A stretch of DNA of 64,000 nucleotides from Paenibacillus sp. V4I7 (GCF_030817275.1 NZ_JAUSZD010000002.1:8212931-8276930); one strand, 5' to 3'. Positions 35,186 to 44,643 are shown, counted from the stretch's first letter. Numbers and translations: made by a program. The notes: a model not told the origin generated them from the letters alone.

Positions 35186-36070
35186 ATGAAGAAGCTTACT
35201 GTATTTACACCGACTTATAATCGAGCATATTGTCTTCACGTTTGTTACGAGAGTCTGAAACGGCAATCTTCCAGTGATTTCATTTGGTTAATTATAGATG
35301 ATGGCTCTACGGACAACACGGGGGAATTGGTAGCGGGCTGGATGGCAGAGAATGAGATCACTATACATTATCATCGGCAGGACAATTTAGGGATGCACGG
35401 TGCACATAATACTGCGTACAGACTAATCGAAACGGAATTGAATGTATGTATTGACTCTGATGACTATATGCCGGATGGTGCCGTGGAACAAATAAATAAC
35501 TTTTGGGATTTACACGGTAATGAACATGTGAGCGGCATCATCGGTCTTGACGCTTTTACAGATGGCCGGATTATTGGCACAAGGTTGCCTGATGATCTCA
35601 AGAGTTCGACACTTTTTGAGTTGTATAGTAAACATCGAGTGACCGGAGATAAGAAGCTGGTTTATCGAACAGAATTAACCCGACAGTACCCTTATCCTAT
35701 TTTTGAGAATGAAAAGTATGTCGGTTTGGCTTATAAGTACTATATGTTGGATCAGCAGTATGAAATGCTGCTCATGAATGAAGTGCTATGCTGCGTAGAA
35801 TATTTACCGGATGGCTCCTCGATGAACATGCTGAAACAGTATCGTAAGAATCCTAAAGGGTTTGCCTTTTACCGTAAGGAACTTATGAAACTGCCCTTCG
35901 CTAGCCTGATTTTTAAATTCAGACAATCGATCCATTATGTGTCCAGCAGCATGACATCCGGTAATCGCAGGTTTATGCGGGAGACCCCTGCCAAGATCCT
36001 CACTTTTCTTGCTATTCCCCTTGGAATCATGCTTTATTGGTATGTGATTAGAAAAACAAGAATTTCTTAG
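35186..36070 (+). CDS. Family 2 glycosyltransferase (Eps-type)
   Basis: A 294-residue GT-A enzyme with LTVFTPTYNRAYCLHVCYESL, IIDDGSTDNTGELV and NVCIDSDDYMPDGAVEQI, carrying the DXD-like DSDD. A hydrophobic end (ILTFLAIPLGIMLYWYVI) suggests membrane association. It begins four bases after the EpsF-like gene. Similar in place to the EpsE/EpsH-type enzymes; a flagellar clutch role as for EpsE is not supported by anything seen here. Confidence 0.85.
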   Translation: MKKLTVFTPTYNRAYCLHVCYESLKRQSSSDFIWLIIDDGSTDNTGELVAGWMAENEITIHYHRQDNLGMHGAHNTAYRLIETELNVCIDSDDYMPDGAVEQINNFWDLHGNEHVSGIIGLDAFTDGRIIGTRLPDDLKSSTLFELYSKHRVTGDKKLVYRTELTRQYPYPIFENEKYVGLAYKYYMLDQQYEMLLMNEVLCCVEYLPDGSSMNMLKQYRKNPKGFAFYRKELMKLPFASLIFKFRQSIHYVSSSMTSGNRRFMRETPAKILTFLAIPLGIMLYWYVIRKTRIS

Positions 36071-36091
36071 TTACTCGAAAGGAAATCAATT

Positions 36092-37165
36092 ATGGCTATA
36101 CTGTGGGTTAATCTGGTTGTCGTCTATATCGCATCTTTCTTCTCAAGGTATTTGGCTACACCTGTGACTATCGGCCCTGGTCCGCTCTCGTTTAGGCCAA
36201 ATAGATGGATGACTGCCATTGTAATGGCAACCATCGTATTGATATCCGGGCTTCGTAATAACATAGGCGACACCTACTCTTATATGCATGCCTATACGAT
36301 AAATAATTTTACATGGGAAGCGGTAAAGGCTGAGAAGGATATTGGATTCGGTATCTTACAAATGATATTAAAAGCATACACAGAAGATCCTCAGTTGTTA
36401 ATTTTTTTAACAGCGCTCGTGACAAATATTCTTATCGTCTGTGTGTTATACAAGTATTCTAAATTGTTTGAAATGAGCATTTATGTATACATAACATCGG
36501 GACTTTACATTGTCTCGATGAACGGAGTCAGACAATTCCTAGCTTCAGCCATTGTATTCGCTGCTACTAAATATTTATTTGCAGGAAGTTGGCAGAAGTA
36601 TTTTCTAGTAGTTGCCTTTGCCTCAACATTTCATGGGAGTGCCCTTATTCTTATTCCCATTTATTTCATTGTGAGAAGAAAGGCGTGGACATCATCCACT
36701 TTCGTTCTCCTTTTTATGGCCGTAGTATTGATTTTGGGATATAACGTACTCTCTGATGCTATATTCGCAGCTATCGCGGATACGCACTACAGCGAGTATA
36801 AAGAATTCCAAGAAGGCGGAGCTAACATCATTAGGGTAGCTATTGGGGCAGTTCCTTTGATATTTGCTTATCTGGGAAGAAATAAACTTAGGGAGATATT
36901 TCCTAATGGTGATTATGTAGTAAACATGTCGTTATTGAATTTTATTGTCATGGCCGTCGCAACACAGAATTGGATTTTTGCCAGGTTTACGATTTACTTC
37001 GGTTTATATAATGTCATTCTCATGTCATGGGTCGTTAGTTTATTCGTAAAAAGACAACAGAAATTTATTTACTACGCGATCCTGGGTTTTTATTTGATTT
37101 ATTTTTACTACGAGAACGAGGTTATCTTAAACATTATTTATAAAAGTGATTACTTGAAATTCTAA
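36092..37165 (+). CDS. epsG: EpsG-family exopolysaccharide polymerase (Wzy-like)
   Basis: A 357-residue membrane protein with about ten hydrophobic segments. It has the EpsG landmarks LISGLRNNIGDTYSYMHAY near residue 50, VSMNGVRQFLASAIVFAATKY and ATQNWIFARFTIYFGLYNVIL. It should polymerise repeat units on the outer side of the membrane. It is the only polymerase candidate in the window and would work with the flippase at 20995-22536. Confidence 0.85.
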   Translation: MAILWVNLVVVYIASFFSRYLATPVTIGPGPLSFRPNRWMTAIVMATIVLISGLRNNIGDTYSYMHAYTINNFTWEAVKAEKDIGFGILQMILKAYTEDPQLLIFLTALVTNILIVCVLYKYSKLFEMSIYVYITSGLYIVSMNGVRQFLASAIVFAATKYLFAGSWQKYFLVVAFASTFHGSALILIPIYFIVRRKAWTSSTFVLLFMAVVLILGYNVLSDAIFAAIADTHYSEYKEFQEGGANIIRVAIGAVPLIFAYLGRNKLREIFPNGDYVVNMSLLNFIVMAVATQNWIFARFTIYFGLYNVILMSWVVSLFVKRQQKFIYYAILGFYLIYFYYENEVILNIIYKSDYLKF

Positions 37166-37188
37166 CTAACAGTTAGGGGGTACACATA

Positions 37189-38235
37189 ATGGCAATCCTC
37201 GTAACGGGTGGAGCCGGTTATATCGGAAGTCACACCTGCGTGGAATTATTGAATGCCGGTAATGAGATTGTAGTAGTTGATAATCTTGCCAACAGCAGCC
37301 CGGAATCGTTAAGACGGGTTAGGGAAATAACGGGTAAAGATTTCAAATTTTATCAAACTGATCTATTAAATCGGGAAGATTTAGAGATTGTCTTTATGCA
37401 AAATAAGATTGAAGCGGTGATCCATTTCGCGGGGCTCAAAGCCGTATGTGAATCGATTCGTTTACCACTTCGCTATTACCATAATAATATCACGGGGACA
37501 CTTGTGCTTTGCGAGCTCATGCATCAATACGGGGTAAAAAGAATTGTATTCAGCTCATCAGCAACCGTATATGGCATATCCGAGCAAGTACCTATCTCCG
37601 AAGATGCTCCACTTGGCGCAACGAACGCCTATGGGCGAACGAAGCTAATGATTGAAGAAATCATGCAGGATATGTACGTTTCCGATCCAGTATGGAGCAT
37701 CGCGATCCTGCGTTATTTCAACCCTATTGGTGCCCATAGTAGTGGAAGATTAGGCGAAGATCCGAACGGTATACCTAATAATCTGATGCCCTATATCACG
37801 CAGGTGGCGGCAGGGGGATTAAAGGAACTGCAGATTTATGGAAATGACTATCCGACCTTGGATGGTACAGGAGTTAGGGATTATATCCATGTAGTGGATT
37901 TAGCTCAAGGGCACTTGAAGGCGCTGGAGAAGGTTGTAGCAACGACAGGTGTGGAAGCTTACAACCTTGGGACGGGACGGGGATATAGCGTTGTGGAGAT
38001 GGTTGCTGCTTTCGAAAGGGTAACCGGCAGGCGCATTCCGTATAAGATGACGGATCGAAGACCTGGGGACATCGGGATTTGCTATTCGGACCCGACCAAG
38101 GCTGAACGGGAGCTGGGATGGATCGCCGAGAAAGGCATTGATGAGATGTGTCTGGATGCATGGAGATGGCAATCGAATAATCCGCACGGCTTTCAAGAAG
38201 AGGATAATTTGCTAGTTGAATCTAACATTTCATAA
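37189..38235 (+). CDS. galE: UDP-glucose 4-epimerase
   Basis: A 348-residue SDR enzyme interconverting UDP-Glc and UDP-Gal. NAD site VTGGAGYIGSHTCVELL at the start; catalytic SSATVYG with Ser and TNAYGRTKLMIEE with Tyr-x3-Lys; RYFNPIGAH is also typical. Length matches the family. GGGGG lies ten bases before the ATG. It converts the product of the upstream GalU for use in the exopolysaccharide. Confidence 0.95.
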   Translation: MAILVTGGAGYIGSHTCVELLNAGNEIVVVDNLANSSPESLRRVREITGKDFKFYQTDLLNREDLEIVFMQNKIEAVIHFAGLKAVCESIRLPLRYYHNNITGTLVLCELMHQYGVKRIVFSSSATVYGISEQVPISEDAPLGATNAYGRTKLMIEEIMQDMYVSDPVWSIAILRYFNPIGAHSSGRLGEDPNGIPNNLMPYITQVAAGGLKELQIYGNDYPTLDGTGVRDYIHVVDLAQGHLKALEKVVATTGVEAYNLGTGRGYSVVEMVAAFERVTGRRIPYKMTDRRPGDIGICYSDPTKAERELGWIAEKGIDEMCLDAWRWQSNNPHGFQEEDNLLVESNIS

Positions 38236-38293
38236 CACGTGTGCACGCACAACGTAAATAACCAATAACTAATTGTATAATGAGGTCTTATTC

Positions 38294-38482
38294 ATGGATA
38301 TATCGGCATTGACGGAGCAACAAATGAAGAATATTGTGTTTCATGCTTACAAAGTAGGGAATGAGTCGGAACATCTCAAGGCCAAAGAACTGATTGAAGA
38401 AATTAAACAACAGATCATTTCCGTCCTGAGAGGGAATGAGTTTGACGTATTAAATCAAAGCTTTTTCAGCCCAGAACAATAG
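38294..38482 (+). CDS. Small conserved-looking protein of unknown function in the eps operon
   Basis: A 62-residue, mostly helical protein (DISALTEQQMKNIVFHAYKV, then ELIEEIKQQIISVLRG). No signal peptide, membrane segment or known motif is seen. GAGG lies eight bases before the ATG at 38294. It sits between galE and the priming transferase with short gaps, and codon use matches the operon, so it is likely real. It could be a small cytoplasmic partner of the assembly enzymes; function is not inferable. Confidence 0.6.
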   Translation: MDISALTEQQMKNIVFHAYKVGNESEHLKAKELIEEIKQQIISVLRGNEFDVLNQSFFSPEQ

Positions 38483-38495
38483 GAGTAGATCATTC

Positions 38496-39101
38496 ATGAA
38501 ACGACTTTGTGACTTGTTGATATCCATTCCCTTATTCATACTATTTCTTCCGATTATCGGGATTGTCGCTGTATTGGTTAGGTTAAAGTTAGGATCTCCC
38601 GTCATATTTATGCAGCAAAGGCCGGGATTACATGGGAAACCTATCCAAATTTATAAATTTCGGACCATGACGGAAGCTAGAGACTATGAAGGAAATTTAT
38701 TGCCCGATTCGATAAGATTAACCCCATTTGGTATGTTTCTTAGAAAATATAGCCTAGATGAATTGCTGCAATTGGTTAATGTCATCCAGGGAGATTTAAG
38801 TTTAGTCGGGCCTAGGCCGCTGTTAATGGATTATTTGGCTTTATACACTGAAGAACAGGCTAAACGTCATCAAGTTCGACCCGGAATTACTGGATGGGCT
38901 CAAGTCAACGGCAGGAATGCAATCTCATGGGAAGATAAATTCAAATTGGATATCTGGTACGTGGAAAATCAAAACTTACTCCTTGATATTAAGATTTTAG
39001 CTTTAACTTTTATTAAAGTGTTGAAACCGCAAGGGATCCAAAATGGCAATCATGCAACAATGCCAATATTTGAAGGGAGTATGAAAAATGTTGAACAGTA
39101 A
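38496..39101 (+). CDS. epsL: Priming sugar transferase (EpsL-like)
   Basis: A 201-residue polyprenyl-phosphate sugar-phosphate transferase that starts repeat-unit synthesis. One N-terminal membrane helix (LLISIPLFILFLPIIGIVAVLV) is followed by the catalytic domain: VIFMQQRPGLHGKPIQIYKFRTM, LRKYSLDELLQLVNVIQGDLSLVGPRPLL and RPGITGWAQVNGRN. It lacks the extra N-terminal segments of WbaP-type enzymes, matching EpsL/PglC size. Its end overlaps the ATP-grasp gene. Confidence 0.93.
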   Translation: MKRLCDLLISIPLFILFLPIIGIVAVLVRLKLGSPVIFMQQRPGLHGKPIQIYKFRTMTEARDYEGNLLPDSIRLTPFGMFLRKYSLDELLQLVNVIQGDLSLVGPRPLLMDYLALYTEEQAKRHQVRPGITGWAQVNGRNAISWEDKFKLDIWYVENQNLLLDIKILALTFIKVLKPQGIQNGNHATMPIFEGSMKNVEQ

Positions 39102-40077
39102 GATAAATATTTTGTTTACTAGCTCCGGTAGGAGATTGTCTTTATTGCAGCAATTTAGGAAAGTGCTCGTTCAACATAACCTAAACGGGAGTATTATGAC
39201 CGCGGATTTAAAACAAACTGCACCCACTGCTTTTTTTAGCGATAAGCATTTTATTGTACCGAGAGTAACTGATCCTAATTACATACCGAAATTACTTCAA
39301 ATATGTCAAAAGGAAAAGATTGATATTATCATCCCGCTTATCGATACGGAATTGGTTATTCTTTCAGAAAATCGACATGCTTTTGAAGAAATTGGTGTGA
39401 AATTATTAGTTTCAAGTAATGAATTAAACGAAATCTCATGTGATAAAACCAAAGCATATAAATATTTCCAAGATAGGAATATCTCTACTCCAAAAGTATT
39501 TAGCGATGATGAAATTAATAATAAACAGTATCAATTTCCGCTATTGATCAAGCCTCTTAACGGAAGCTCAAGTGTAGGGGTTACCAAAATCAACAATGAA
39601 AAAGAATTGTACTTTTTTAAGGATTACATCCCCAATGCTATGGTTCAGGAATTTGTTACAGGTACAGAATATACGGTTGATGTGATGGTTGACTTTAATG
39701 GAAATATAAAAACAGTCGTTCCAAGATTAAGGTTAGAAACCAGGGCAGGAGAAGTCAGTAAAGGGGTTACTAAGAAAGATAGTGATATCATTACTGCAGT
39801 AAAACAAGTGGTCAAATCTTTGCCTGGTCCAGTTGGGTGTATCACATTGCAATGCTTTAAAAAAGAAAATGGAGAGATTACTTTCATTGAAATTAACCCG
39901 CGCTTTGGCGGAGGAATTCCGCTTTCCATTGAAGCAGGTGCAGATTTTCCATTGTGGGTCCTCCAAATGTGCAGTGGCGAATCCTTCTCCGAAGAGGATT
40001 ATAATTGGCGTGAAAATCTAACGATGCTTAGATATGATGAGGCAGTCTTTACAGAGAGTATCCAACATGACCATTAA
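39088..40077 (+). CDS. ATP-grasp enzyme of the eps operon
   Basis: A 329-residue ATP-grasp ligase-type protein: INILFTSSGRRLSLLQQF opening, ATP-binding FPLLIKPLNGSSSVGVTKI and the metal site FIEINPRFGGGIPLSIEAG. In exopolysaccharide and teichoic-type loci such enzymes with an adjacent HAD phosphatase are thought to attach an amino acid or similar acyl group to a sugar. That role is inference. It overlaps the HAD gene by 11 bases, implying coupled synthesis. Confidence 0.82.
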   Translation: MLNSKINILFTSSGRRLSLLQQFRKVLVQHNLNGSIMTADLKQTAPTAFFSDKHFIVPRVTDPNYIPKLLQICQKEKIDIIIPLIDTELVILSENRHAFEEIGVKLLVSSNELNEISCDKTKAYKYFQDRNISTPKVFSDDEINNKQYQFPLLIKPLNGSSSVGVTKINNEKELYFFKDYIPNAMVQEFVTGTEYTVDVMVDFNGNIKTVVPRLRLETRAGEVSKGVTKKDSDIITAVKQVVKSLPGPVGCITLQCFKKENGEITFIEINPRFGGGIPLSIEAGADFPLWVLQMCSGESFSEEDYNWRENLTMLRYDEAVFTESIQHDH

Positions 40078-40759
40078 TGCTTTGGTTTTCGATATGGATG
40101 ATACCTTATACCAAGAAAAGGATTATGTGAAAAGCGGCTTTAAAGCGATTGATCGTTGGATGAACAAAGAGTTCAAGATCACGGGTTTTTATGAAACAGC
40201 ACTAGATCTATTTCTCTCAGGAAAAACAAAGCTTATATTCAATGAAACGCTCGAGAAACTAAATATTTTTTATGATAATACGATGATTAAGAATATGGTC
40301 GATTACTATCGATCTCATGAACCTGATATTCATTTGTTAGAGGATGCCAAGTGGATTCTTGAGAATTTAAGGGATACTGTTAAAATTGGTTTAATATCGG
40401 ATGGATATTTAGTTGCTCAGGAAAAGAAAGTTAATGCATTAAAACTTCAAGAAAAATTTCACTCGGTTATTCTCACAGACAGATTGGGCAGAGAGCATTG
40501 GAAACCCAGTCATGTTCCCTATGAACAAGCAAGTCGGGAATTACAGCTTCCGCATGATCAGTGTGTTTATATCGGAGATAATATTAATAAAGATTTTATA
40601 ACAGCCAAGAGACTTGGGTGGATAACAATCCAAATAGATCGAAAAGATGGGTTATACTCAGGGATTGCAGCTGATCAAGAATATAAGGCTCATTTTTCAA
40701 TCGATAATTTGAGGGATCTATCTGATTTACCTATGCTAAAACATATGTTTGTCTATTAG
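40067..40759 (+). CDS. HAD-superfamily hydrolase
   Basis: A 230-residue HAD phosphatase: VFDMDDTLYQE (nucleophile DxD), IGLISDGYL with the motif II Ser, HWKPSHVPYEQA with the motif III Lys and YIGDNINKDFITAKRLG for motif IV. The start at 40067 lies within the ATP-grasp gene. Its constant pairing with the ATP-grasp protein suggests a shared pathway that decorates or prepares a sugar precursor. A terminator follows. Confidence 0.85.
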   Translation: MTINALVFDMDDTLYQEKDYVKSGFKAIDRWMNKEFKITGFYETALDLFLSGKTKLIFNETLEKLNIFYDNTMIKNMVDYYRSHEPDIHLLEDAKWILENLRDTVKIGLISDGYLVAQEKKVNALKLQEKFHSVILTDRLGREHWKPSHVPYEQASRELQLPHDQCVYIGDNINKDFITAKRLGWITIQIDRKDGLYSGIAADQEYKAHFSIDNLRDLSDLPMLKHMFVY

Positions 40760-40779
40760 CGCCGAATGGCGCTTTTTGT
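40757..40779 (+). terminator. Terminator within the eps gene set
   Basis: AGCGCC-GAAT-GGCGCT followed by TTTTTG. The first arm begins in the stop codon of the HAD gene. It would separate or attenuate expression of the aminotransferase and glmS genes; if the leader RNA is an antiterminator, this is a plausible target. Confidence 0.8.
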
Positions 40780-40815
40780 GTTTAATTAATCTTGGGAAGG
40801 CTGTGAAGGCGGCGT

Positions 40816-41991
40816 ATGACTACACTTAACAATAGAATTTATCTATCCCCTCCACATATGAGCGGGAATGAAATGAGCTATATCCAGGATGCCTTTGCTA
40901 CGAATTGGATCGCCCCTTTGGGCCCGCATGTGGATGCATTTGAGAAAGAGCTTGCCTCACATGTCGGGGCAAATGCGGCTACAGCAGTCAGTTCAGGGAC
41001 CGCGGCAATCCATCTGGCATTGCGGCTGATAGGTGTCAATGAAGGGGACAGCGTATTCTGCTCAAGTCTTACCTTCGTGGCCAGCGCAAATCCGATTATT
41101 TATTGTGGCGCGAGGCCGGTATTTATTGATTCTGAGCCCGAGACATGGAACATGTCTCCTGGGGCGTTGAAAGCCGCGCTGCAAGATGCTGCTCTAGAGG
41201 GGAAATTGCCTAAGGCCGTTATTGTTGTAAATCTCTATGGTCAAAGTGCAAAAATGGACGAAATTATGTCGTTATGTGAATCCTATGATGTCCCCGTCAT
41301 TGAAGACGCAGCAGAATCGCTCGGATCTATGTATAAAGGAAGAGCAAGCGGGTCATTCGGCAAATATGGCGTATATTCATTCAATGGGAATAAGATTATA
41401 TCCACTTCTGGCGGAGGAATGCTGGTTTCCGATGATGTAGAGGGATTAAAGCAAGCTCGTTTCTTAGCTACACAAGCACGGGATCAAGCCATCCATTATC
41501 AACATAGTCAATTGGGATTCAATTATCGAATGAGCAATGTGTTAGCTGGAATAGGCAGAGCGCAGCTTGAGGTTTTGGAAGAGCGAGTTAATGCCAGAAG
41601 AGCGGTCTTTAACCGTTATGATGAAGCCTTATCCCATTTGCCAGGCATTGAATTCATGCCGGAACTAGCAAACACGCGCTCGAATCGGTGGCTCACCGTA
41701 TTAACGCTAGAGGAGAAAGAAGCTGGGGTAACCGCTCATGAAGTGTTAGAAGCATTGACAGAATTAAACATCGAAGCCCGTCCAGTCTGGAAACCGCTGC
41801 ATCTGCAGCCGCTTTTTGAAGGAGCTCGGTACTATCCACATAGCGATAACGAGAATGTATCAGAACGATTGTTTCAAACAGGAATTTGCTTACCGTCGGG
41901 GTCACAATTACAGGAAGATGAACAACAGAGGGTGATCACTTGTATCAAGAAAACTGTTATGCAAACTATGCCATTCAAGGTCATTATTTAA
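40816..41991 (+). CDS. epsN: DegT/DnrJ/EryC1-type sugar aminotransferase (EpsN-like)
   Basis: A 391-residue PLP enzyme that should aminate the 4-keto sugar made by the EpsC-like dehydratase, giving the 4-amino sugar of bacillosamine-type residues. It opens with IYLSPPHMSGNEMSYIQDAFATNWIAPLGP, the EpsN/PglE signature. The cofactor lysine is in YSFNGNKIISTSGGG. GGAAGG lies upstream. The acetyltransferase that would complete the pathway (EpsM) is not visible in the window. Confidence 0.92.
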   Translation: MTTLNNRIYLSPPHMSGNEMSYIQDAFATNWIAPLGPHVDAFEKELASHVGANAATAVSSGTAAIHLALRLIGVNEGDSVFCSSLTFVASANPIIYCGARPVFIDSEPETWNMSPGALKAALQDAALEGKLPKAVIVVNLYGQSAKMDEIMSLCESYDVPVIEDAAESLGSMYKGRASGSFGKYGVYSFNGNKIISTSGGGMLVSDDVEGLKQARFLATQARDQAIHYQHSQLGFNYRMSNVLAGIGRAQLEVLEERVNARRAVFNRYDEALSHLPGIEFMPELANTRSNRWLTVLTLEEKEAGVTAHEVLEALTELNIEARPVWKPLHLQPLFEGARYYPHSDNENVSERLFQTGICLPSGSQLQEDEQQRVITCIKKTVMQTMPFKVII

Positions 41992-42009
41992 TAATAGGAG
42001 GAACTAATC

Positions 42010-43812
42010 ATGTGTGGAATTGTCGGTTATATCGGAAATCAGGAGGCGAAGGACATCCTGGTCAAAGGATTAGAAAAACTAGAATACAGAGGGTATGATT
42101 CTTCCGGAATAGCCTTATTAAATGACAGAGGCGTACATGTTTATAAAGAGCAGGGCCGGATTGCAGAACTTCGACAAGTCATTGATCACGAGGAAAAGGC
42201 GAAGATTGGAATTGGTCATACCAGATGGGCAACACATGGCAAGCCTAGTCGCAGAAATGCTCATCCTCATCAAAGTAACAATGGCCGATTCACGGTTGTA
42301 CATAACGGAGTAATAGAGAACTTCGAAGAATTGAAGCATCAATATTTGCTTGATGTGCCCTTCGCCAGCGACACGGACACGGAAGTCATCGTACAGATGA
42401 TGGAGAAGTTAGTGGAGAGTGGGCTGCAGGTGGAGGAAGCTTTTCGACAACTGCTGATGAAGATCAAAGGTTCTTATGCTGTAGCGTTATTAGATAATCA
42501 GGACCAGGAAACGATTTATGTTGGCAAAAATAAGAGTCCCTTACTGATCGGGCTCGGACAAGATTTTCATGTGATCGCAAGTGATGCTATGGCGATGCTG
42601 CAGCTTACGAGCCAGTTCGTTGAACTGATGGATGAGGAGATGGTCATACTTCGCCAAGAGAGCAAAACCATTAAAAACTTGAGCGGAGACCTCATTCAGC
42701 GGCGGCCATTTCAAGTTAAGCTGGACGCCAGCGATATAGAGAAGGGACCCTACCCGCATTATATGTTGAAAGAAATTGATGAGCAGCCCTTTGTCATCCG
42801 CAAAGTCATTTCTAAGTATCAAGACAGCAATGGGAATTTGATGATAGACGATAACATTCGTGAGAGCATGAAGCAAGCAGATCGCATCTACATCATTGCA
42901 TGCGGTACAAGTTATCACGCCGGATTAGTCGGAAAGCATTTGCTTGAAAAGATTGCGGACATCCCGGTTGAAACACATATCGCAAGTGAATTTTTGTATA
43001 ACAGACCCATTCTGTCCCGTAACCCCTTATTTATATGTATTTCTCAAAGTGGGGAGACAGCAGATAGCAGGGGGGTATTGGTAGCCGTCAAACAAATGGG
43101 CTATTCAGCATTGACAATTACCAACGTTCCAGGTTCAACCTTATCCCGTGAATCGGACTATACCTTATACACGCATGCCGGACCAGAAATTGCTGTAGCA
43201 TCAACGAAAGCCTATACGGCACAAATTGCGGTGTTAGCGATACTTGCGTTCGATAGTGCAAGAAATAAGGGCAAATTAGGCGATGTGAATCCTATTCATG
43301 AATTAAGTATAGCGGCCAATGCGATGGAAATTATGATTAACAAAAAAGAAATGATGGAAGAAATGGTGTGGAAGTATTTAAATGCTTCACGTAATTGCTT
43401 CTTTATTGGTCGTGGTGTGGACTATTACGCATGTTTGGAAGGCGCATTAAAGCTTAAGGAGATTTCTTATATTCAAGCGGAAGGATTCGCTGGCGGGGAA
43501 TTAAAGCATGGAACGATTGCATTAATTGAGGAAGGAACGCCTGTTATCGCGCTTCTCACACAACCTCATATTAGAGCGAATATTCGAAGCAATGTGCAAG
43601 AGGTTATGGCACGTGGCGCTAATGTGTGTATGATTAGCATTGAAGGGATAGAGGAGAAGAACGATCAAATCGTTTTGCCTGCGGTTCATGAGTTTCTTAC
43701 TCCGCTTGTTTCCGTCATTCCGTTACAATTAATAGCGTATTATGCAGCTCTATATCGAGGTTGCGATGTAGACAAACCAAGAAATCTAGCCAAAAGTGTC
43801 ACTGTGGAGTGA
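42010..43812 (+). CDS. glmS: Glutamine-fructose-6-phosphate aminotransferase
   Basis: A 600-residue enzyme making glucosamine-6-phosphate from fructose-6-phosphate and glutamine. It begins MCGIVGYIG with the catalytic Cys, has two SIS domains (ACGTSYHAGL; SQSGETADS) and ends DKPRNLAKSVTVE. The 18-base gap upstream leaves no room for a glmS ribozyme, so this is probably a second, exopolysaccharide-dedicated copy that boosts UDP-GlcNAc supply under the operon's own control. Confidence 0.95.
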   Translation: MCGIVGYIGNQEAKDILVKGLEKLEYRGYDSSGIALLNDRGVHVYKEQGRIAELRQVIDHEEKAKIGIGHTRWATHGKPSRRNAHPHQSNNGRFTVVHNGVIENFEELKHQYLLDVPFASDTDTEVIVQMMEKLVESGLQVEEAFRQLLMKIKGSYAVALLDNQDQETIYVGKNKSPLLIGLGQDFHVIASDAMAMLQLTSQFVELMDEEMVILRQESKTIKNLSGDLIQRRPFQVKLDASDIEKGPYPHYMLKEIDEQPFVIRKVISKYQDSNGNLMIDDNIRESMKQADRIYIIACGTSYHAGLVGKHLLEKIADIPVETHIASEFLYNRPILSRNPLFICISQSGETADSRGVLVAVKQMGYSALTITNVPGSTLSRESDYTLYTHAGPEIAVASTKAYTAQIAVLAILAFDSARNKGKLGDVNPIHELSIAANAMEIMINKKEMMEEMVWKYLNASRNCFFIGRGVDYYACLEGALKLKEISYIQAEGFAGGELKHGTIALIEEGTPVIALLTQPHIRANIRSNVQEVMARGANVCMISIEGIEEKNDQIVLPAVHEFLTPLVSVIPLQLIAYYAALYRGCDVDKPRNLAKSVTVE

Positions 43813-43820
43813 TGATAACG

Positions 43821-44162
43821 ATGATCGGTCAAAACATATCAAGTATCCGGAAACAAAGGGGGTATACGTTGTCCGAGCTGTCAGAGCGGACCGGTATTTC
43901 CAAGTCCTATTTAAGTAACATAGAACGAAATCTCAAACAGAACCCTTCGATTCATGTCATGGAAAAAATTGCTTTGGTTCTTAAAGTAGACTTGAAAATG
44001 CTGTTAAAAATTGCTGCTGATGTGGAAACAAGCCAACAGCTTGATCAGGAGTGGATGGATTTTATTAATGATTTGAAGCAGTCCGGCATAGATAAGGAAC
44101 GTATTCATGAATTTAAAATTTTGATTGAGTTTATGAAGTGGAACAATGATAAAATTAAGTAG
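43821..44162 (+). CDS. SinR-family regulator, paralogue at the end of the eps operon
   Basis: A 113-residue protein: N-terminal XRE helix-turn-helix (MIGQNISSIRKQRGYTLSEL, TGISKSYLSNIERNLKQNPS) and a C-terminal SinR/SinI dimerisation domain (LDQEWMDFINDLKQSGIDKERIHEF). It is similar in layout to sinR at 44687 but clearly diverged. By position it could be a feedback regulator or an SlrR-like partner of SinR. The second of two close ATGs is preferred for spacing from GGAG. It overlaps the VanZ-like gene by 17 bases. Confidence 0.85.
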   Translation: MIGQNISSIRKQRGYTLSELSERTGISKSYLSNIERNLKQNPSIHVMEKIALVLKVDLKMLLKIAADVETSQQLDQEWMDFINDLKQSGIDKERIHEFKILIEFMKWNNDKIK

Positions 44163-44553
44163 AATGAAGCAGTTGTTATGGTTGATCGTATTGACTATAA
44201 TCATTGGAACTATATTTGTTTTCACTGCTCTTCAGACCTTTACCGGTGAGAATACCAAAGAGCAAATCCAGCAAATAACAGGTATGAATGAACATAATGC
44301 TTATGTAACCAATGCGATTATTCGTAAATCCGCACATGTCCTTATGTTTGGCTTGCTCAGTATCTTTTTCTACATAGTGATTCGTAGGCAGTCGATATGG
44401 TTCGCTTGGGTTTGCACGACCTTGATGGCCATTGTTGATGAATGGCATCAGTCATATGTACCGGGAAGGTCCGCATTAGTCCAGGATGTGCTGCTGGATT
44501 CACTAGCAGCGCTGATATTTCTTAGAATTATTATTTATATAAGAAAACGATAA
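44146..44553 (+). CDS. VanZ-like membrane protein
   Basis: A 135-residue protein with about four membrane segments and the VanZ core: IIRKSAHVLMFGLLSIFFY and ALMAIVDEWHQSYVPGRSALVQDVLLDSLAALI. Function of such proteins is poorly defined (teicoplanin resistance for VanZ itself, otherwise cell-envelope roles). It is the last gene before a terminator, so it ends the exopolysaccharide transcription unit. Confidence 0.82.
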   Translation: MIKLSRMKQLLWLIVLTIIIGTIFVFTALQTFTGENTKEQIQQITGMNEHNAYVTNAIIRKSAHVLMFGLLSIFFYIVIRRQSIWFAWVCTTLMAIVDEWHQSYVPGRSALVQDVLLDSLAALIFLRIIIYIRKR

Positions 44554-44572
44554 TAGTGAAGTAACTCAAAAT

Positions 44573-44594
44573 AGCCCCTTCTTGGGGCTTTATT
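44573..44594 (+). terminator. Rho-independent terminator of the eps operon
   Basis: AGCCCC-TTCTT-GGGGCT followed by TTATT, 20 bases after the VanZ-like stop codon. Confidence 0.85.
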
Positions 44595-44614
44595 GTTCGT
44601 TATATGAAACAAAT

Positions 44615-44643
44615 TTGTTCGTTAGAAGAAATTCTGATATAAT
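44615..44643 (+). promoter_or_regulatory. sinR promoter
   Basis: TTGTTC (44615-44620), a 17-base spacer and an extended -10, TGA-TATAAT (44638-44643), lie 44 bases before sinR. No full operator of either family is present, which suggests steady expression of the repressor. Confidence 0.75.

Noticed and set aside
42000..42010. glmS ribozyme
   Set aside because: Only 18 bases separate glmS from the aminotransferase gene, too few for the ribozyme.
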